Assembly: GCA_038232515.1 (NCBI GenBank)
Contig: JBBSHS010000024.1
Location: forward strand, 1-29,331
Direction: 5' to 3'
Length of the DNA: 29,331 nt
From: JBBSHS01 sp038232515
GTDB lineage: Bacteria; Actinomycetota; Acidimicrobiia; Acidimicrobiales; JAUJNH01
Positions 23,034 to 29,331 of this stretch are shown here, piece after piece (within the stretch, counting starts at the first letter, position 1; every line of letters starts with the position of its first letter). Under the pieces are notes generated by a model that was given only the letters and a program-made list of their open reading frames with translations, did not search any database and was not told the DNA's origin. The position numbers were made by a program, and so were the translations under genes.

Positions 23034-23480
23034 TAGATGCGTCCAGCATCTACCGGGGCTCCGCCACCGCCCGACGAGCAGGTTTTCCTGGGGGCCCACG
23101 AGCGGCGATGTTCTCCACCTGCACCCTACGGGGGTATCCTGCGTTCGTGGGCTCGCCGTCATCCTCGAACCCGACGCAGCCGTCCCACGCCGCTACGCCG
23201 TCAGTTCGACAAACTCGAAGCGGCCATCACTGACCTTGTCGGCGCGGCGCGGACTTGACTCAATCGTGCCGGTTCCTAGGCGCCAAGCGCCTAGTGCTGC
23301 GCGGGGATTGGACCTGGCAGAGTGATTTCCTGCAAACGCCGCACCTCCAGGATCTCGCCGGCGGCTGCGTGCCATACGAATGGGCGTCGGCTGGCGTTGC
23401 GGCGAGCAAGTCGCCCAGTGGCCCAGCTCGAGACGGTCGATTACCGCCCCCTCTCATCGCATCCGTTCGTCCGCCGCCAC
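23034..23480. other. Non-coding stretch between the importer promoter and the cytochrome b gene
   Basis: No gene was recognised in about 450 bp. It contains a strong inverted repeat at 23276-23294 and a CCCTACGGGGGTATCC patch near 23126-23141. Short open frames on both strands lack known motifs. Confidence 0.5.
23276..23294. repeat. Inverted repeat with 8-bp arms
   Basis: CTAGGCGC and GCGCCTAG flank a CAA centre. It would form a strong short hairpin in RNA or serve as an operator. No T-tract follows on either strand, so a standard terminator is unlikely. Confidence 0.6.
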
Positions 23481-24182
23481 TCAGGGAGCGATGTCTGGGG
23501 GCGGATCGGTGCCCGATCCGGCCGACTCCGCCTCCCAGGCCCGGTGATGTGACCGGGCCCAGGCCCGGCTGACCCGTCCTGTGCGCATGCCGAGCATGGA
23601 TTCGGGGTCCCGCAACGCCTCGAACAGATGACCGGCGATGACCACCAGCAGGGTCAGCGCCAGCCAGTCGTGGACGAAGGTGGCGCCGGTGCGCCAGGCC
23701 ACCGGGAAAGGGCCGAAGAAGCGCATGACCAGCCCGCTGCCCAGCATGACCACGATGGCGCCGACCGTGAACGCCGAGTTGAGCTTCTGGCCGGCGTTGA
23801 ACTTGCCGACCGGCAGGGCCGCGTGTCGGCGCTGGCGCCGGCGCAACCACTCCCAGTCCCGGGGGGAGAAGCGGTTGAGCCGGCTGACGTCTTCCCGGAA
23901 GGCCGTCGAGGCCAACCAACCGACCACCAGAGGCATCGGCAGGGCGACGCCGGCGGCGACGTGGATGGTCTTGACGAGGTGTCGGCGCCCGACGGCCACG
24001 GCCAGCGGTCCGAAGTACAAGCAGGCGGCACTGATCATGCACACGCCGAAAAGGATGGCGTTGGACCGGTGCACCCAGTGCTCTACGCCGGTGAACCGCT
24101 GGAGCTCGCTGGAAGGGGCGGCCACCGGGCCCGTGCCATACACACCTTCGTCGACCCCCGTCGTGTCAACTGGTCTGGGCAT
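23481..24182 (-). CDS. Cytochrome b561/FDH-gamma-like membrane subunit
   Basis: This 233-residue membrane protein has four hydrophobic segments (about 42-64, 70-93, 137-153 and 170-190) with candidate haem ligands H35/H38, H74, H171 and H185. The segment GKFNAGQKLNSAF (126-138) is the hallmark of formate dehydrogenase gamma-type cytochromes b. Its ATG overlaps the end of the molybdoenzyme gene by 17 nt, so the two probably form one complex. The cytochrome would link the molybdenum centre to the quinone pool, as MsrQ does for MsrP, though it belongs to a different cytochrome type. A GGAG lies 3 nt before the ATG. The start could be slightly downstream. Confidence 0.85.
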   Translation of the reverse strand: MPRPVDTTGVDEGVYGTGPVAAPSSELQRFTGVEHWVHRSNAILFGVCMISAACLYFGPLAVAVGRRHLVKTIHVAAGVALPMPLVVGWLASTAFREDVSRLNRFSPRDWEWLRRRQRRHAALPVGKFNAGQKLNSAFTVGAIVVMLGSGLVMRFFGPFPVAWRTGATFVHDWLALTLLVVIAGHLFEALRDPESMLGMRTGRVSRAWARSHHRAWEAESAGSGTDPPPDIAP

Positions 24183-24879
24183 CGCTCCGCCCGTTGGAGC
24201 GACCGACCCAGCCGTCGACGTCGTAACCGAGATGCTCCCAGTAGCCGGGCTGAACCTTGTCGGTGACCTCGATGCCGTCGAGCCACTTGCAGGACTTGTA
24301 GCCGTACATGGGTGCGACGTAGAGGCGGACGGGGCCGCCGTGGGCGGACGTGACCGGTTGGCCGAGCATGTCCAGGGCCACCAGGACATCGGAGCGCCGA
24401 CCCTGCTCGAGGCTGAGGCTCTCGGTGTAGGTGCCGTCGAAGCTGTGGAACCGCAGCGCGCTGGCGCCGGCCTGCACCCCGGCGCGGTCGAGCAGGTCGG
24501 AGAGGAGCACGCCCGACCAGTGGACGTCGCTGACCCGCCAGCCGGTGACGCACTGGAAGGCCTTGGTCAACGCCGTCTGGGGAAGGGCTCTGAGCTCCTG
24601 CAGTGTGTAGGTGGCGGGGCGGTCGACCATGCCGCCGACCGTCAGCTTGTACTCGGTGGCCGACTTGTGGGGGGAGAAACCCACGACGGAGTAGTACCGG
24701 AACCCGCCGCCGGTGGGCAGCAACGCCGTGAGACCGGTGGGGTCGTTGTTGGTGACCGGTTCCAGCAGCCGCGAGATCGCGTCCTGGGCCCGGCGGCCGC
24801 CCCAGATGCCCACGGCGCCCAAGCCGAGCATGCCGAGCACGACCCGACGCCCGACGGGTGTCCCCTCCGGTTGAGCCAT
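24166..24879 (-). CDS. Sulfite-oxidase-fold molybdopterin oxidoreductase with Tat-type signal
   Basis: This 237-residue protein begins with a Tat-like signal (GRRVVLGMLGLGAVGIWGG, twin Arg at 11-12). The oxidoreductase molybdopterin-binding core follows: YKLTVGGMVDRPATYTLQEL, then KAFQCVTGWRVSDVHWSGV, with C110 as the expected molybdenum ligand. SAHGGPVRLYVAPMYGYKSC and KWLDGIEVTDKVQPGYWE complete the fold. It lacks the dimerisation domain of eukaryotic sulfite oxidase and resembles MsrP/YedY-type enzymes. It probably acts outside the membrane with the downstream cytochrome b. The physiological substrate (sulfoxide, sulfite or other) is unknown. Confidence 0.88.
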   Translation of the reverse strand: MAQPEGTPVGRRVVLGMLGLGAVGIWGGRRAQDAISRLLEPVTNNDPTGLTALLPTGGGFRYYSVVGFSPHKSATEYKLTVGGMVDRPATYTLQELRALPQTALTKAFQCVTGWRVSDVHWSGVLLSDLLDRAGVQAGASALRFHSFDGTYTESLSLEQGRRSDVLVALDMLGQPVTSAHGGPVRLYVAPMYGYKSCKWLDGIEVTDKVQPGYWEHLGYDVDGWVGRSNGRSDAQTS

Positions 24880-24971
24880 GCCACCATCACAGCACCATTG
24901 CAGGGCGAAGCGGCCGCGTGTTCACGACATCGTGAGATGAGGCGTCCTCGGCGGCCGTCTCGCCCTGGCAG

Positions 24972-24985
24972 GCTTACTTACTTAC
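24972..24985. repeat. Short CTTA tandem repeat
   Basis: Three CTTA units and a partial fourth (CTTACTTACTTAC) lie just past the stop of the nuclease gene, in an otherwise very GC-rich region. The role is unknown. Confidence 0.7.
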
Positions 24986-24988
24986 CCG

Positions 24989-25642
24989 TCACCAGCCTCC
25001 TCCAGGTCCGCAACAGCAGCGTCGGACCCTGGGCGGGGAGGGGACGGCTGGGCGACGATACGCGGGGCGGTGACCGGCGGCTTTTAGGAGCTGAGCCAGG
25101 CGTCCCATCTCGCTCGAGGCGGGGGTGGTGGTGAGCTCGGACAACATCTTCGCCCACATCTCTTCGAGAGTGAGGAAGCCGAACGTACATTTGCCCAGGC
25201 TCTGCCGGATCGTCGGGTCACTGCTCCATGCATCAGCGTCACCCCGAAGATGCGTAACCGCAATCCGGTAGCTGAATACGGGCTCGTTAGTCAGTTCCTC
25301 GATCGCGGAACGAAATGCTTCGGCCCATTTCGGGACCCAGAGCTCGCGGAAGTGGTGCCAGGTTTTCCGCTTGGGGTTGGGCTTCTCGTTCTTCAACTCT
25401 TTCAACTTGGCGCTGGCATCGAAGCCGGCCTGCCAGGCCTTGCAGGTGACGACCATGACGCGGTCCGTTCCAGTCAAGCGAGGGTTGAATCCGACGACGT
25501 CCACGTCCGACCTAACCGAGTCCGCCGTGCGGACGTAGTCTGGATGGGCCGCCCGAGGGCGGAACCTCACGTTGTGTGTCGTGAAGTAGCCCATGAACTG
25601 GAGGTAGTCATCGACGATCTGCTCAAGGACGTCCTCCTTCAT
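24989..25642 (-). CDS. Orphan PD-(D/E)xK-type nuclease-like protein
   Basis: This 217-residue protein begins MKEDVLEQIVDDYLQFMGYF and then reads VRSDVDVVGFNPRLTGTDRV followed by MVVTCKAWQAGFDASAKL. The pattern D48 ... V-V-T-C-K68 fits the restriction-endonuclease fold, in which the acidic strand and the (D/E/C)xK strand hold the metal; here the middle acidic residue is replaced by a T-C pair, so activity is uncertain. Conserved-looking segments RKTWHHFRELWVPKWAEAF and TFGFLTLEEMWAKML follow. The last 25 residues are Pro/Arg/Cys-rich and may reflect a shifted or drifted end. There is no methylase or helicase gene next to it. A CATACT 12 nt before the ATG may give a leaderless mRNA. Lower GC than its neighbours suggests acquisition. 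Confidence 0.7.
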   Translation of the reverse strand: MKEDVLEQIVDDYLQFMGYFTTHNVRFRPRAAHPDYVRTADSVRSDVDVVGFNPRLTGTDRVMVVTCKAWQAGFDASAKLKELKNEKPNPKRKTWHHFRELWVPKWAEAFRSAIEELTNEPVFSYRIAVTHLRGDADAWSSDPTIRQSLGKCTFGFLTLEEMWAKMLSELTTTPASSEMGRLAQLLKAAGHRPAYRRPAVPSPPRVRRCCCGPGGGW

Positions 25643-25758
25643 TGGACCAGTATGCCCAATGGTGCGACTCCTGCGACTTCCTTCACGATGGGGGTCGCGT
25701 TCCCTCTGGCCTCGTACGCTGTGCTGGTAAGTAGGAGAAGGCGTTCAGCCCGTTGGTC

Positions 25759-26931
25759 TCAGGTGATCTTGAGCTCGGGACGGTAGCGCTGGCGGGGAGG
25801 GGCGGGGCGGTTGGCATCGACGTGCTTGGCCAGGTGCTCGAAGGCATGGGCGACCTCGGACTCGGGGTCGCTGACGCAGATGGGCAGGCCGGCGTCACCG
25901 CCCTCGCGCAGCTTGGGCACGAAGGGCAACTGGGCCAACAGGGGGACCTTGAGGTCGTCGGCCAGCAGTTGGCCGCCGCCGCTGCCGAACAGGTCGTAGC
26001 GCTTGCCGTCATCGCCCGTGAACCAGCTCATGTTCTCGATGACGCCCATGACCGCCTGGCCGATCTTGTCGCTGCGGGCCATGGTGGCCGTGCGCTGCGC
26101 CACCCGCTGGGCCGCCGGTTGGGGTGTGGTGACGATGTATACCTCGGCCGACGGCAGATACTGGGCCAGCGACAGGGCGATGTCGCCGGTTCCGGGGGGC
26201 ATGTCCACCACCACGAAGTCGGGTTGGCCCCAGTAGACGCGGGTCAGGAACTCGCGCAGCATCTGGTGCAGCATCGGCCCCCGCCAGATCATGGCCTGGT
26301 CGTCGCTCATGAAGTTGCCGACGGAGATGATGCGAAGCCCGTGGGCGGCCACCGGCAGCATGACTTTGCCTTCGGGGTCCAGGACGGTGGGCTCGACGTC
26401 GGCGCCCAGCATCTTCGGGACGGAGAACCCGTAGATGTCGGCGTCGATCAGCGCCACGTCGTGGCCCAGACGTGACAGGGCGATGGCGAGGTTGACCGTG
26501 ACCGAGCTCTTGCCCACCCCGCCCTTGCCCGAAGCGATCGACAGTATGCGGGTCTTGGACCCGGGCCGCAGGAACTCGACGTCGATGCCCTCGCCCCCCT
26601 TGCCCTGGGCAAACGTGTGGCCGCCACTCTGAGGCGTGGCGTTCCCGGCACCCAGCTTGGCCCGCAGGGCCTGCAGCTCGTCCGGCGTCATGACGGTGAG
26701 ATCGACGTCAACGGCGGCGACACCGGCGAGGGGGCTCACAGCATCGGTGACCCGCTTGGTGATCTCGGTGCGCAGCGGGCAGCCGGCCACCGTCAGCGCG
26801 ATTCGCACCGACACCCGGCCGCCGTCGATGACCACGCGCCGGACCATCTCCAGATCGACGATGCTGCGGTGGATCTCGGGGTCCTGCACAGGTCGGAGGG
26901 CTTCGATGACCTCGGCCTCGGTGACGGCCAT
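25759..26931 (-). CDS. mrp: Mrp/NBP35-family P-loop ATPase (iron-sulfur carrier type)
   Basis: This 390-residue protein has an N-terminal MIP18/DUF59 domain (residues 1-85, EALRPVQDPEIHRSIVDLEM, with C51 in VAGCPLRTEI) and a ParA-like ATPase. The deviant Walker A is GKGGVGKSS at 135-143, followed by DADIYGFSVPKMLG and VVVDMPPGTGDIALSLAQYL. The family carries or assembles Fe-S clusters. The usual CxxC pair after ENMS is absent: the sequence reads ENMSWFTGDDGKRYDLFGSG, so cluster binding may use other residues or not occur. The ATG at 26931 is preceded by GGAGAAG about 11 nt upstream; a much longer frame upstream overlaps the divergent genes and is not real. It is divergent from the SufR-like gene. 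Confidence 0.9.
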   Translation of the reverse strand: MAVTEAEVIEALRPVQDPEIHRSIVDLEMVRRVVIDGGRVSVRIALTVAGCPLRTEITKRVTDAVSPLAGVAAVDVDLTVMTPDELQALRAKLGAGNATPQSGGHTFAQGKGGEGIDVEFLRPGSKTRILSIASGKGGVGKSSVTVNLAIALSRLGHDVALIDADIYGFSVPKMLGADVEPTVLDPEGKVMLPVAAHGLRIISVGNFMSDDQAMIWRGPMLHQMLREFLTRVYWGQPDFVVVDMPPGTGDIALSLAQYLPSAEVYIVTTPQPAAQRVAQRTATMARSDKIGQAVMGVIENMSWFTGDDGKRYDLFGSGGGQLLADDLKVPLLAQLPFVPKLREGGDAGLPICVSDPESEVAHAFEHLAKHVDANRPAPPRQRYRPELKIT

Positions 26932-26974
26932 GAGCGGCGGCTTCTCCAAGTCGAAGACGGTGGGGGCATTTCCA

Positions 26975-26990
26975 CTACCGCCGTAGGTAG
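26975..26990. promoter_or_regulatory. Candidate SufR-type operator
   Basis: CTACC and GGTAG are perfect 5-bp arms separated by 6 bp (GCCGTA), the same geometry as the 4-N6-4 operators known for SufR proteins. The right arm overlaps the putative -10 of the SufR-like gene, so binding would repress its own transcription and could also affect the divergent mrp gene. Confidence 0.5.
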
Positions 26991-26993
26991 AAT
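26988..26993 (+). promoter_or_regulatory. Putative -10 of the sufR-like gene
   Basis: TAGAAT is one mismatch from TATAAT and begins 13 nt before the GTG at 27001. There is no Shine-Dalgarno sequence, so the transcript is probably leaderless. A -35 element is not obvious. Confidence 0.5.
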
Positions 26994-27000
26994 AGTGCCC

Positions 27001-27723
27001 GTGGGAACCTGCCCGTCCCAACAGGACTCCGCCTTCGCTGCCCAGGTCGTCGCCATGACGTCGGCCTTCGGCGACCCGACCCGCCGAGGGGCGTGGCTGT
27101 TGGCCCGCCAGGCCGGGGCTGAAGGCGTCACCGCCACCGAGGTGGCCGAGCACCTCGACCTGCATCCCAACGTGGCCCGCCACCACCTCGACAAGCTGGC
27201 CGCCGGCACCTACCTGGAAGTGTTCGTCGACCGCGTCGAGGGGGCGTCGGCGGGCCGGCCGTCCAAGCGCTACCGGGTGGTCAGCGACGTCGACGTGAAC
27301 GTCCCCAGCAAACAGGCCGACCTGCTGGTGACCCTGCTGGGGCGGGCGCTCGCCCTGGTCCCCGTCGACCAGGCTGAAGCCATGGCCGAGGGCGTGGGTG
27401 AGGACTACGGCCGCCAGCTGACCGCGTCCATGGCCCCCGGCACGCAGGGCGGGGCCACCCGGTCGTTCCGCACGGTGCTGCACGCGGTGGCCGACGCCCT
27501 GACCGCCCACGGGTTCGCGGCGCACGCCGAGGCCCGGGGCAGTTCCATCGCCGTCATCGCCGAGCACTGTCCCTTCGGGTCGACGGCATCGCAGCACCCG
27601 GTCATCTGCGCCGTCGACCGCGGCATGGTGCGGGGCCTTTTGGCCGGCCTGGGCGTCGACCGCACGCCTGAGCTGTCCCAGAGCCGGGCCATGGGCGACG
27701 ACGCCTGCGTCACCCTGCTGTAG
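27001..27723 (+). CDS. SufR-like Fe-S-sensing helix-turn-helix regulator
   Basis: This 240-residue regulator has an N-terminal winged helix (VVAMTSAFGDPTRRGAWLLA, then TATEVAEHLDLHPNVARHHL) and a C-terminal sensor domain with cysteines C190, C203 and C236. The spacing C-X12-C followed by a near-terminal Cys (DDACVTLL) matches the actinobacterial SufR (Rv1460) arrangement as remembered, in which they hold a 4Fe-4S cluster. SufR represses Fe-S assembly genes when cluster supply is sufficient. The GTG at 27001 fits a leaderless promoter. The gene leads into a cysteine desulfurase 9 nt downstream and is divergent from mrp, which strongly supports the role. An alternative start is the ATG at 27058. 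Confidence 0.82.
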   Translation: MGTCPSQQDSAFAAQVVAMTSAFGDPTRRGAWLLARQAGAEGVTATEVAEHLDLHPNVARHHLDKLAAGTYLEVFVDRVEGASAGRPSKRYRVVSDVDVNVPSKQADLLVTLLGRALALVPVDQAEAMAEGVGEDYGRQLTASMAPGTQGGATRSFRTVLHAVADALTAHGFAAHAEARGSSIAVIAEHCPFGSTASQHPVICAVDRGMVRGLLAGLGVDRTPELSQSRAMGDDACVTLL

Positions 27724-27732
27724 GCCGGCCGG

Positions 27733-28941
27733 GTGGCGGACGACATGGGCAGCGTCCGGCACTACCTGGACCACGCCTCGGCGTCTCCGCTGCGACCCGG
27801 CGTGGCCGAGGCCATGGCGCCGTGGCTGTCGGCCGCCGATCCAGGGCGGGTGCACACCGAAGGGCGCATGGCCAGGGCCGCCCTCGAGGACGCCCGTGAC
27901 CGGGTGGCCGCCCTGCTGGGTTGTCGAAGCAGCCGCGAGGTGGTCTTCACCTCGGGCGGCACTGAAGCCATCACGATGGCGACCTTCGGCGCCTGTCAGC
28001 GCCTCCCCGACGGCCACGTCGTGGTCGCGGCCGTCGAACACTCGGCCGTGCGCCGGGCGTCCGAGCGCTGGTCTGCCGCTGGCTGTGTGTCACCGGTCGT
28101 CGACCGCAGCGGGCGCATCCACGTCGCCGGGCCCAGCATGGGAGACGGCGCGGCCGCCCACCTCGGCGACACCAGCGACGTCGCCGCCGCCGTCGACGGC
28201 GCTGCGCTTGTGCACTGCCAGTGGGGCAACCACGAGGTCGGCACCCTCCAGCCCGTGGCCGACGTGGTGGCACTGGCCCGGGCCGCCGGCACGCTCATCC
28301 ATGTCGACGCCTGCCAGGCTGCGGGCCGGGTCGACGTCGACTTCCAGGCCCTCGGCGCCGACCTCATGTCGATTAGCGGCGCCAAGGTGGGCGGCCCTCG
28401 GGGGGTGGGCGCACTGCTCGTCCGCCGAGGCCTGCGCCTCTCTCCCCTGTTCGTCGGCGGCGAGCAGGAACGCGGCCGCCGGGCGGGCACGGAGAACGTC
28501 GCCGGGGCCGTCGGCCTCGGAGCCGCCTGCACCCATGCCACCGACCACCTCCACGAGGAGGAAGCCCGCACCCGCCGGCTTCTGAGCCACCTCCTGGAGC
28601 AGGCCACCGCCGTGGAAGGTGTCACCGCCTACACCCCCGATGAGGAAGGCCGCCGCCTGCCCCACATCGCCTGCCTCGGCATCCGGGGGGTGGAGGCCGA
28701 ACCGGTGCTCCTCGGCCTGGATCAGGCGGGCGTGGCCGTCCACAGCGGGAGCTCGTGCTCCTCCGAGGCCCTGGAGCCGTCGCCCGTGCTGCAGGCCATG
28801 GGCGTCGACGCCGACCGCTCCCTGCGGGCCAGCCTCGGCTGGACGACCACGCAGGCCGACGTCGACGCCTTCCTCACTGCATTCCCCGGGGTCATCGCCC
28901 GCCTGCGGGCCCTGGCCGGGGCAGGGCCCGACACTCCCTAG
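27733..28941 (+). CDS. Cysteine desulfurase (NifS/IscS-like, class V aminotransferase fold)
   Basis: This 402-residue PLP enzyme has VFTSGGTEAITMA (71-83), EHSAV with H103 stacking on PLP, GNHEVGTLQ (165-173), HVDACQAAGR with D192 and Q195, the PLP lysine K218 in SISGAKVGGPRGVG, and the active-site Cys C342 in SGSSCSSEALEPS. It frees sulfur from cysteine as a persulfide for Fe-S or tRNA thiolation. The usual S-x-H-K motif reads S-G-A-K here, so the His before the lysine is missing, which is unusual. The loop around C342 has the length of class I (IscS/NifS) enzymes. The GTG at 27733 begins 9 nt after the regulator stop; ATG 27745 is the alternative. A tRNA thiolase gene could follow but is not seen. 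Confidence 0.92.
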   Translation: MADDMGSVRHYLDHASASPLRPGVAEAMAPWLSAADPGRVHTEGRMARAALEDARDRVAALLGCRSSREVVFTSGGTEAITMATFGACQRLPDGHVVVAAVEHSAVRRASERWSAAGCVSPVVDRSGRIHVAGPSMGDGAAAHLGDTSDVAAAVDGAALVHCQWGNHEVGTLQPVADVVALARAAGTLIHVDACQAAGRVDVDFQALGADLMSISGAKVGGPRGVGALLVRRGLRLSPLFVGGEQERGRRAGTENVAGAVGLGAACTHATDHLHEEEARTRRLLSHLLEQATAVEGVTAYTPDEEGRRLPHIACLGIRGVEAEPVLLGLDQAGVAVHSGSSCSSEALEPSPVLQAMGVDADRSLRASLGWTTTQADVDAFLTAFPGVIARLRALAGAGPDTP

Positions 28942-29262
28942 CCCGGCGGACCCCATCCCCTTCATGACGGGGCCGGATCTGTCCCGGCGGTCCGCCAGGA
29001 CGGTCTTCCATCTGTCTCTTCCCGTAGGTGCCTCGGATGCAGCCTGCCGCCTGCGCTCCGTCGGCTTGTCGTGGTCACCGTGGCTGCGTTGCGTCCTCTG
29101 CTGACTCGTTCGAACGCCGCGGTTGCTGTCCATTCGTCTCGGCGTGACCGGGGCCACCACCCCTTCCGTCGCTGGAGGATGCCGACTCCAGGTGGCACCG
29201 CGCCCGCTGCCGGGGTGCCCGCAAGGCGCGCGCGGATTCTTGCCGAAGGAGCCAGAACGCCC
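28942..29262. other. Intergenic stretch after the cysteine desulfurase gene
   Basis: No gene was recognised. It holds an inverted repeat with 8-bp arms, GGCGGACC (28945-28952) and GGTCCGCC (28989-28996), that could act as a transcription end, and the 10-bp palindrome CGTTCGAACG at 29107-29116. Open frames on both strands show no known motif. Confidence 0.5.
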
Positions 29263-29291
29263 TTGCTGTGTATGGGTTCTTGGCGTATGCT
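29263..29291 (+). promoter_or_regulatory. Promoter at the right edge
   Basis: TTGCTG (29263-29268) and TATGCT (29286-29291) are separated by 17 bp. The -10 begins 13 nt before an in-frame GTG at 29299, giving a likely leaderless start. Confidence 0.5.
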
Positions 29292-29306
29292 CGAACTGGT
29301 GTTCGC
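29291..29306. promoter_or_regulatory. LexA-type SOS box
   Basis: TCGAACTGGTGTTCGC matches the actinobacterial SOS box TCGAAC-N4-GTTCGA with one mismatch at the last base. It overlaps the end of the putative -10 and the presumed transcription start, the position where LexA represses. Confidence 0.65.
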
Positions 29307-29331
29307 CTCCTCGTCCGGTCCTCGTGAGCTC
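29299..29331 (+). CDS. Start of an unidentified, probably SOS-controlled gene (runs off the window)
   Basis: Only the first codons are present. From the GTG at 29299 the frame reads VFASSSGPREL to the edge; an in-frame ATG at 29287 would add MLEL but overlaps the -10 element. DUF222/HNH-endonuclease (13E12-type) genes in actinobacteria often carry an SOS box at this position, but there is too little protein here to identify it. Confidence 0.4.
   Translation, partial: MFASSSGPREL

Noticed and set aside
23126..23141. Possible CsoR/CstR-like operator around CCCTACGGGGGTATCC
   Set aside because: Only one half resembles such sites and no copper or sulfur resistance gene is adjacent.
26932..28041. 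N-terminal extension of the Mrp frame
   Set aside because: It lies antisense to the SufR-like and desulfurase genes and has no family resemblance.
29107..29116. CGTTCGAACG as a second SOS box
   Set aside because: It is palindromic but lacks the TCGAAC-N4-GTTCGA spacing.

Overview
The window is about 29 kb of very GC-rich DNA with dense, often overlapping genes, many GTG starts, and several genes that appear to be transcribed without a leader. The WhiB protein, the actinobacterial ERCC4-Lsr2 protein, the PdtaS-type kinase, DUF3107 and the paired ArsA/Get3 ATPases all point to an actinobacterium. An early-branching lineage such as Acidimicrobiia is possible, but that is inference. No rRNA, tRNA, CRISPR array or intact insertion sequence was seen.

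Layout. (1) 1-1439, minus strand: electron transfer flavoprotein EtfB and EtfA; EtfA is cut by the left edge. (2) 1540-4151, plus strand: an RsbW-like anti-sigma factor, a SigB/SigF-type sigma factor, a diacylglycerol/lipid kinase, then a WhiB1-type iron-sulfur regulator with a perfect CRP-type site upstream and paired hairpins downstream. (3) 4166-8356, minus strand: an XPF/ERCC4 nuclease fused to an Lsr2-like DNA-binding tail, then a PdtaS-type sensor kinase translationally coupled to an upstream site-2 protease. (4) 8448-9845: a conserved unknown gene, an 18-bp direct repeat and a frameshifted MmyB-like regulator pseudogene. (5) 9846-15458, minus strand: a membrane-anchored sialidase-fold protein, a methyltransferase, a roughly 800-bp gene-poor stretch, two overlapping ArsA/Get3-like ATPases and DUF3107. 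(6) 15578-17205, plus strand: a dGTPase-like HD hydrolase and a VOC protein. (7) 17217-22931, minus strand: a complete oligopeptide/dipeptide ABC importer operon (binding lipoprotein, two permeases, fused double ATPase) behind a near-consensus promoter with a palindrome. (8) 23481-24879, minus strand: a sulfite-oxidase-fold molybdoenzyme and its cytochrome b partner. (9) 24989-25642: an orphan PD-(D/E)xK nuclease. (10) 25759-28941: an iron-sulfur module with Mrp divergent from a SufR-like regulator and a cysteine desulfurase. (11) Right edge: a LexA-type SOS box over a leaderless promoter and the first codons of a gene that runs off the window.

The strongest regulatory themes are stress and redox sensing: SigB-type sigma, WhiB1, PdtaS with a site-2 protease, and SufR-like control of Fe-S assembly. 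A recurring promoter layout places a TAnnnT-like -10 element 12-13 nt before a start codon that lacks a Shine-Dalgarno sequence. All identifications are made by eye from sequence motifs; no database search was run.
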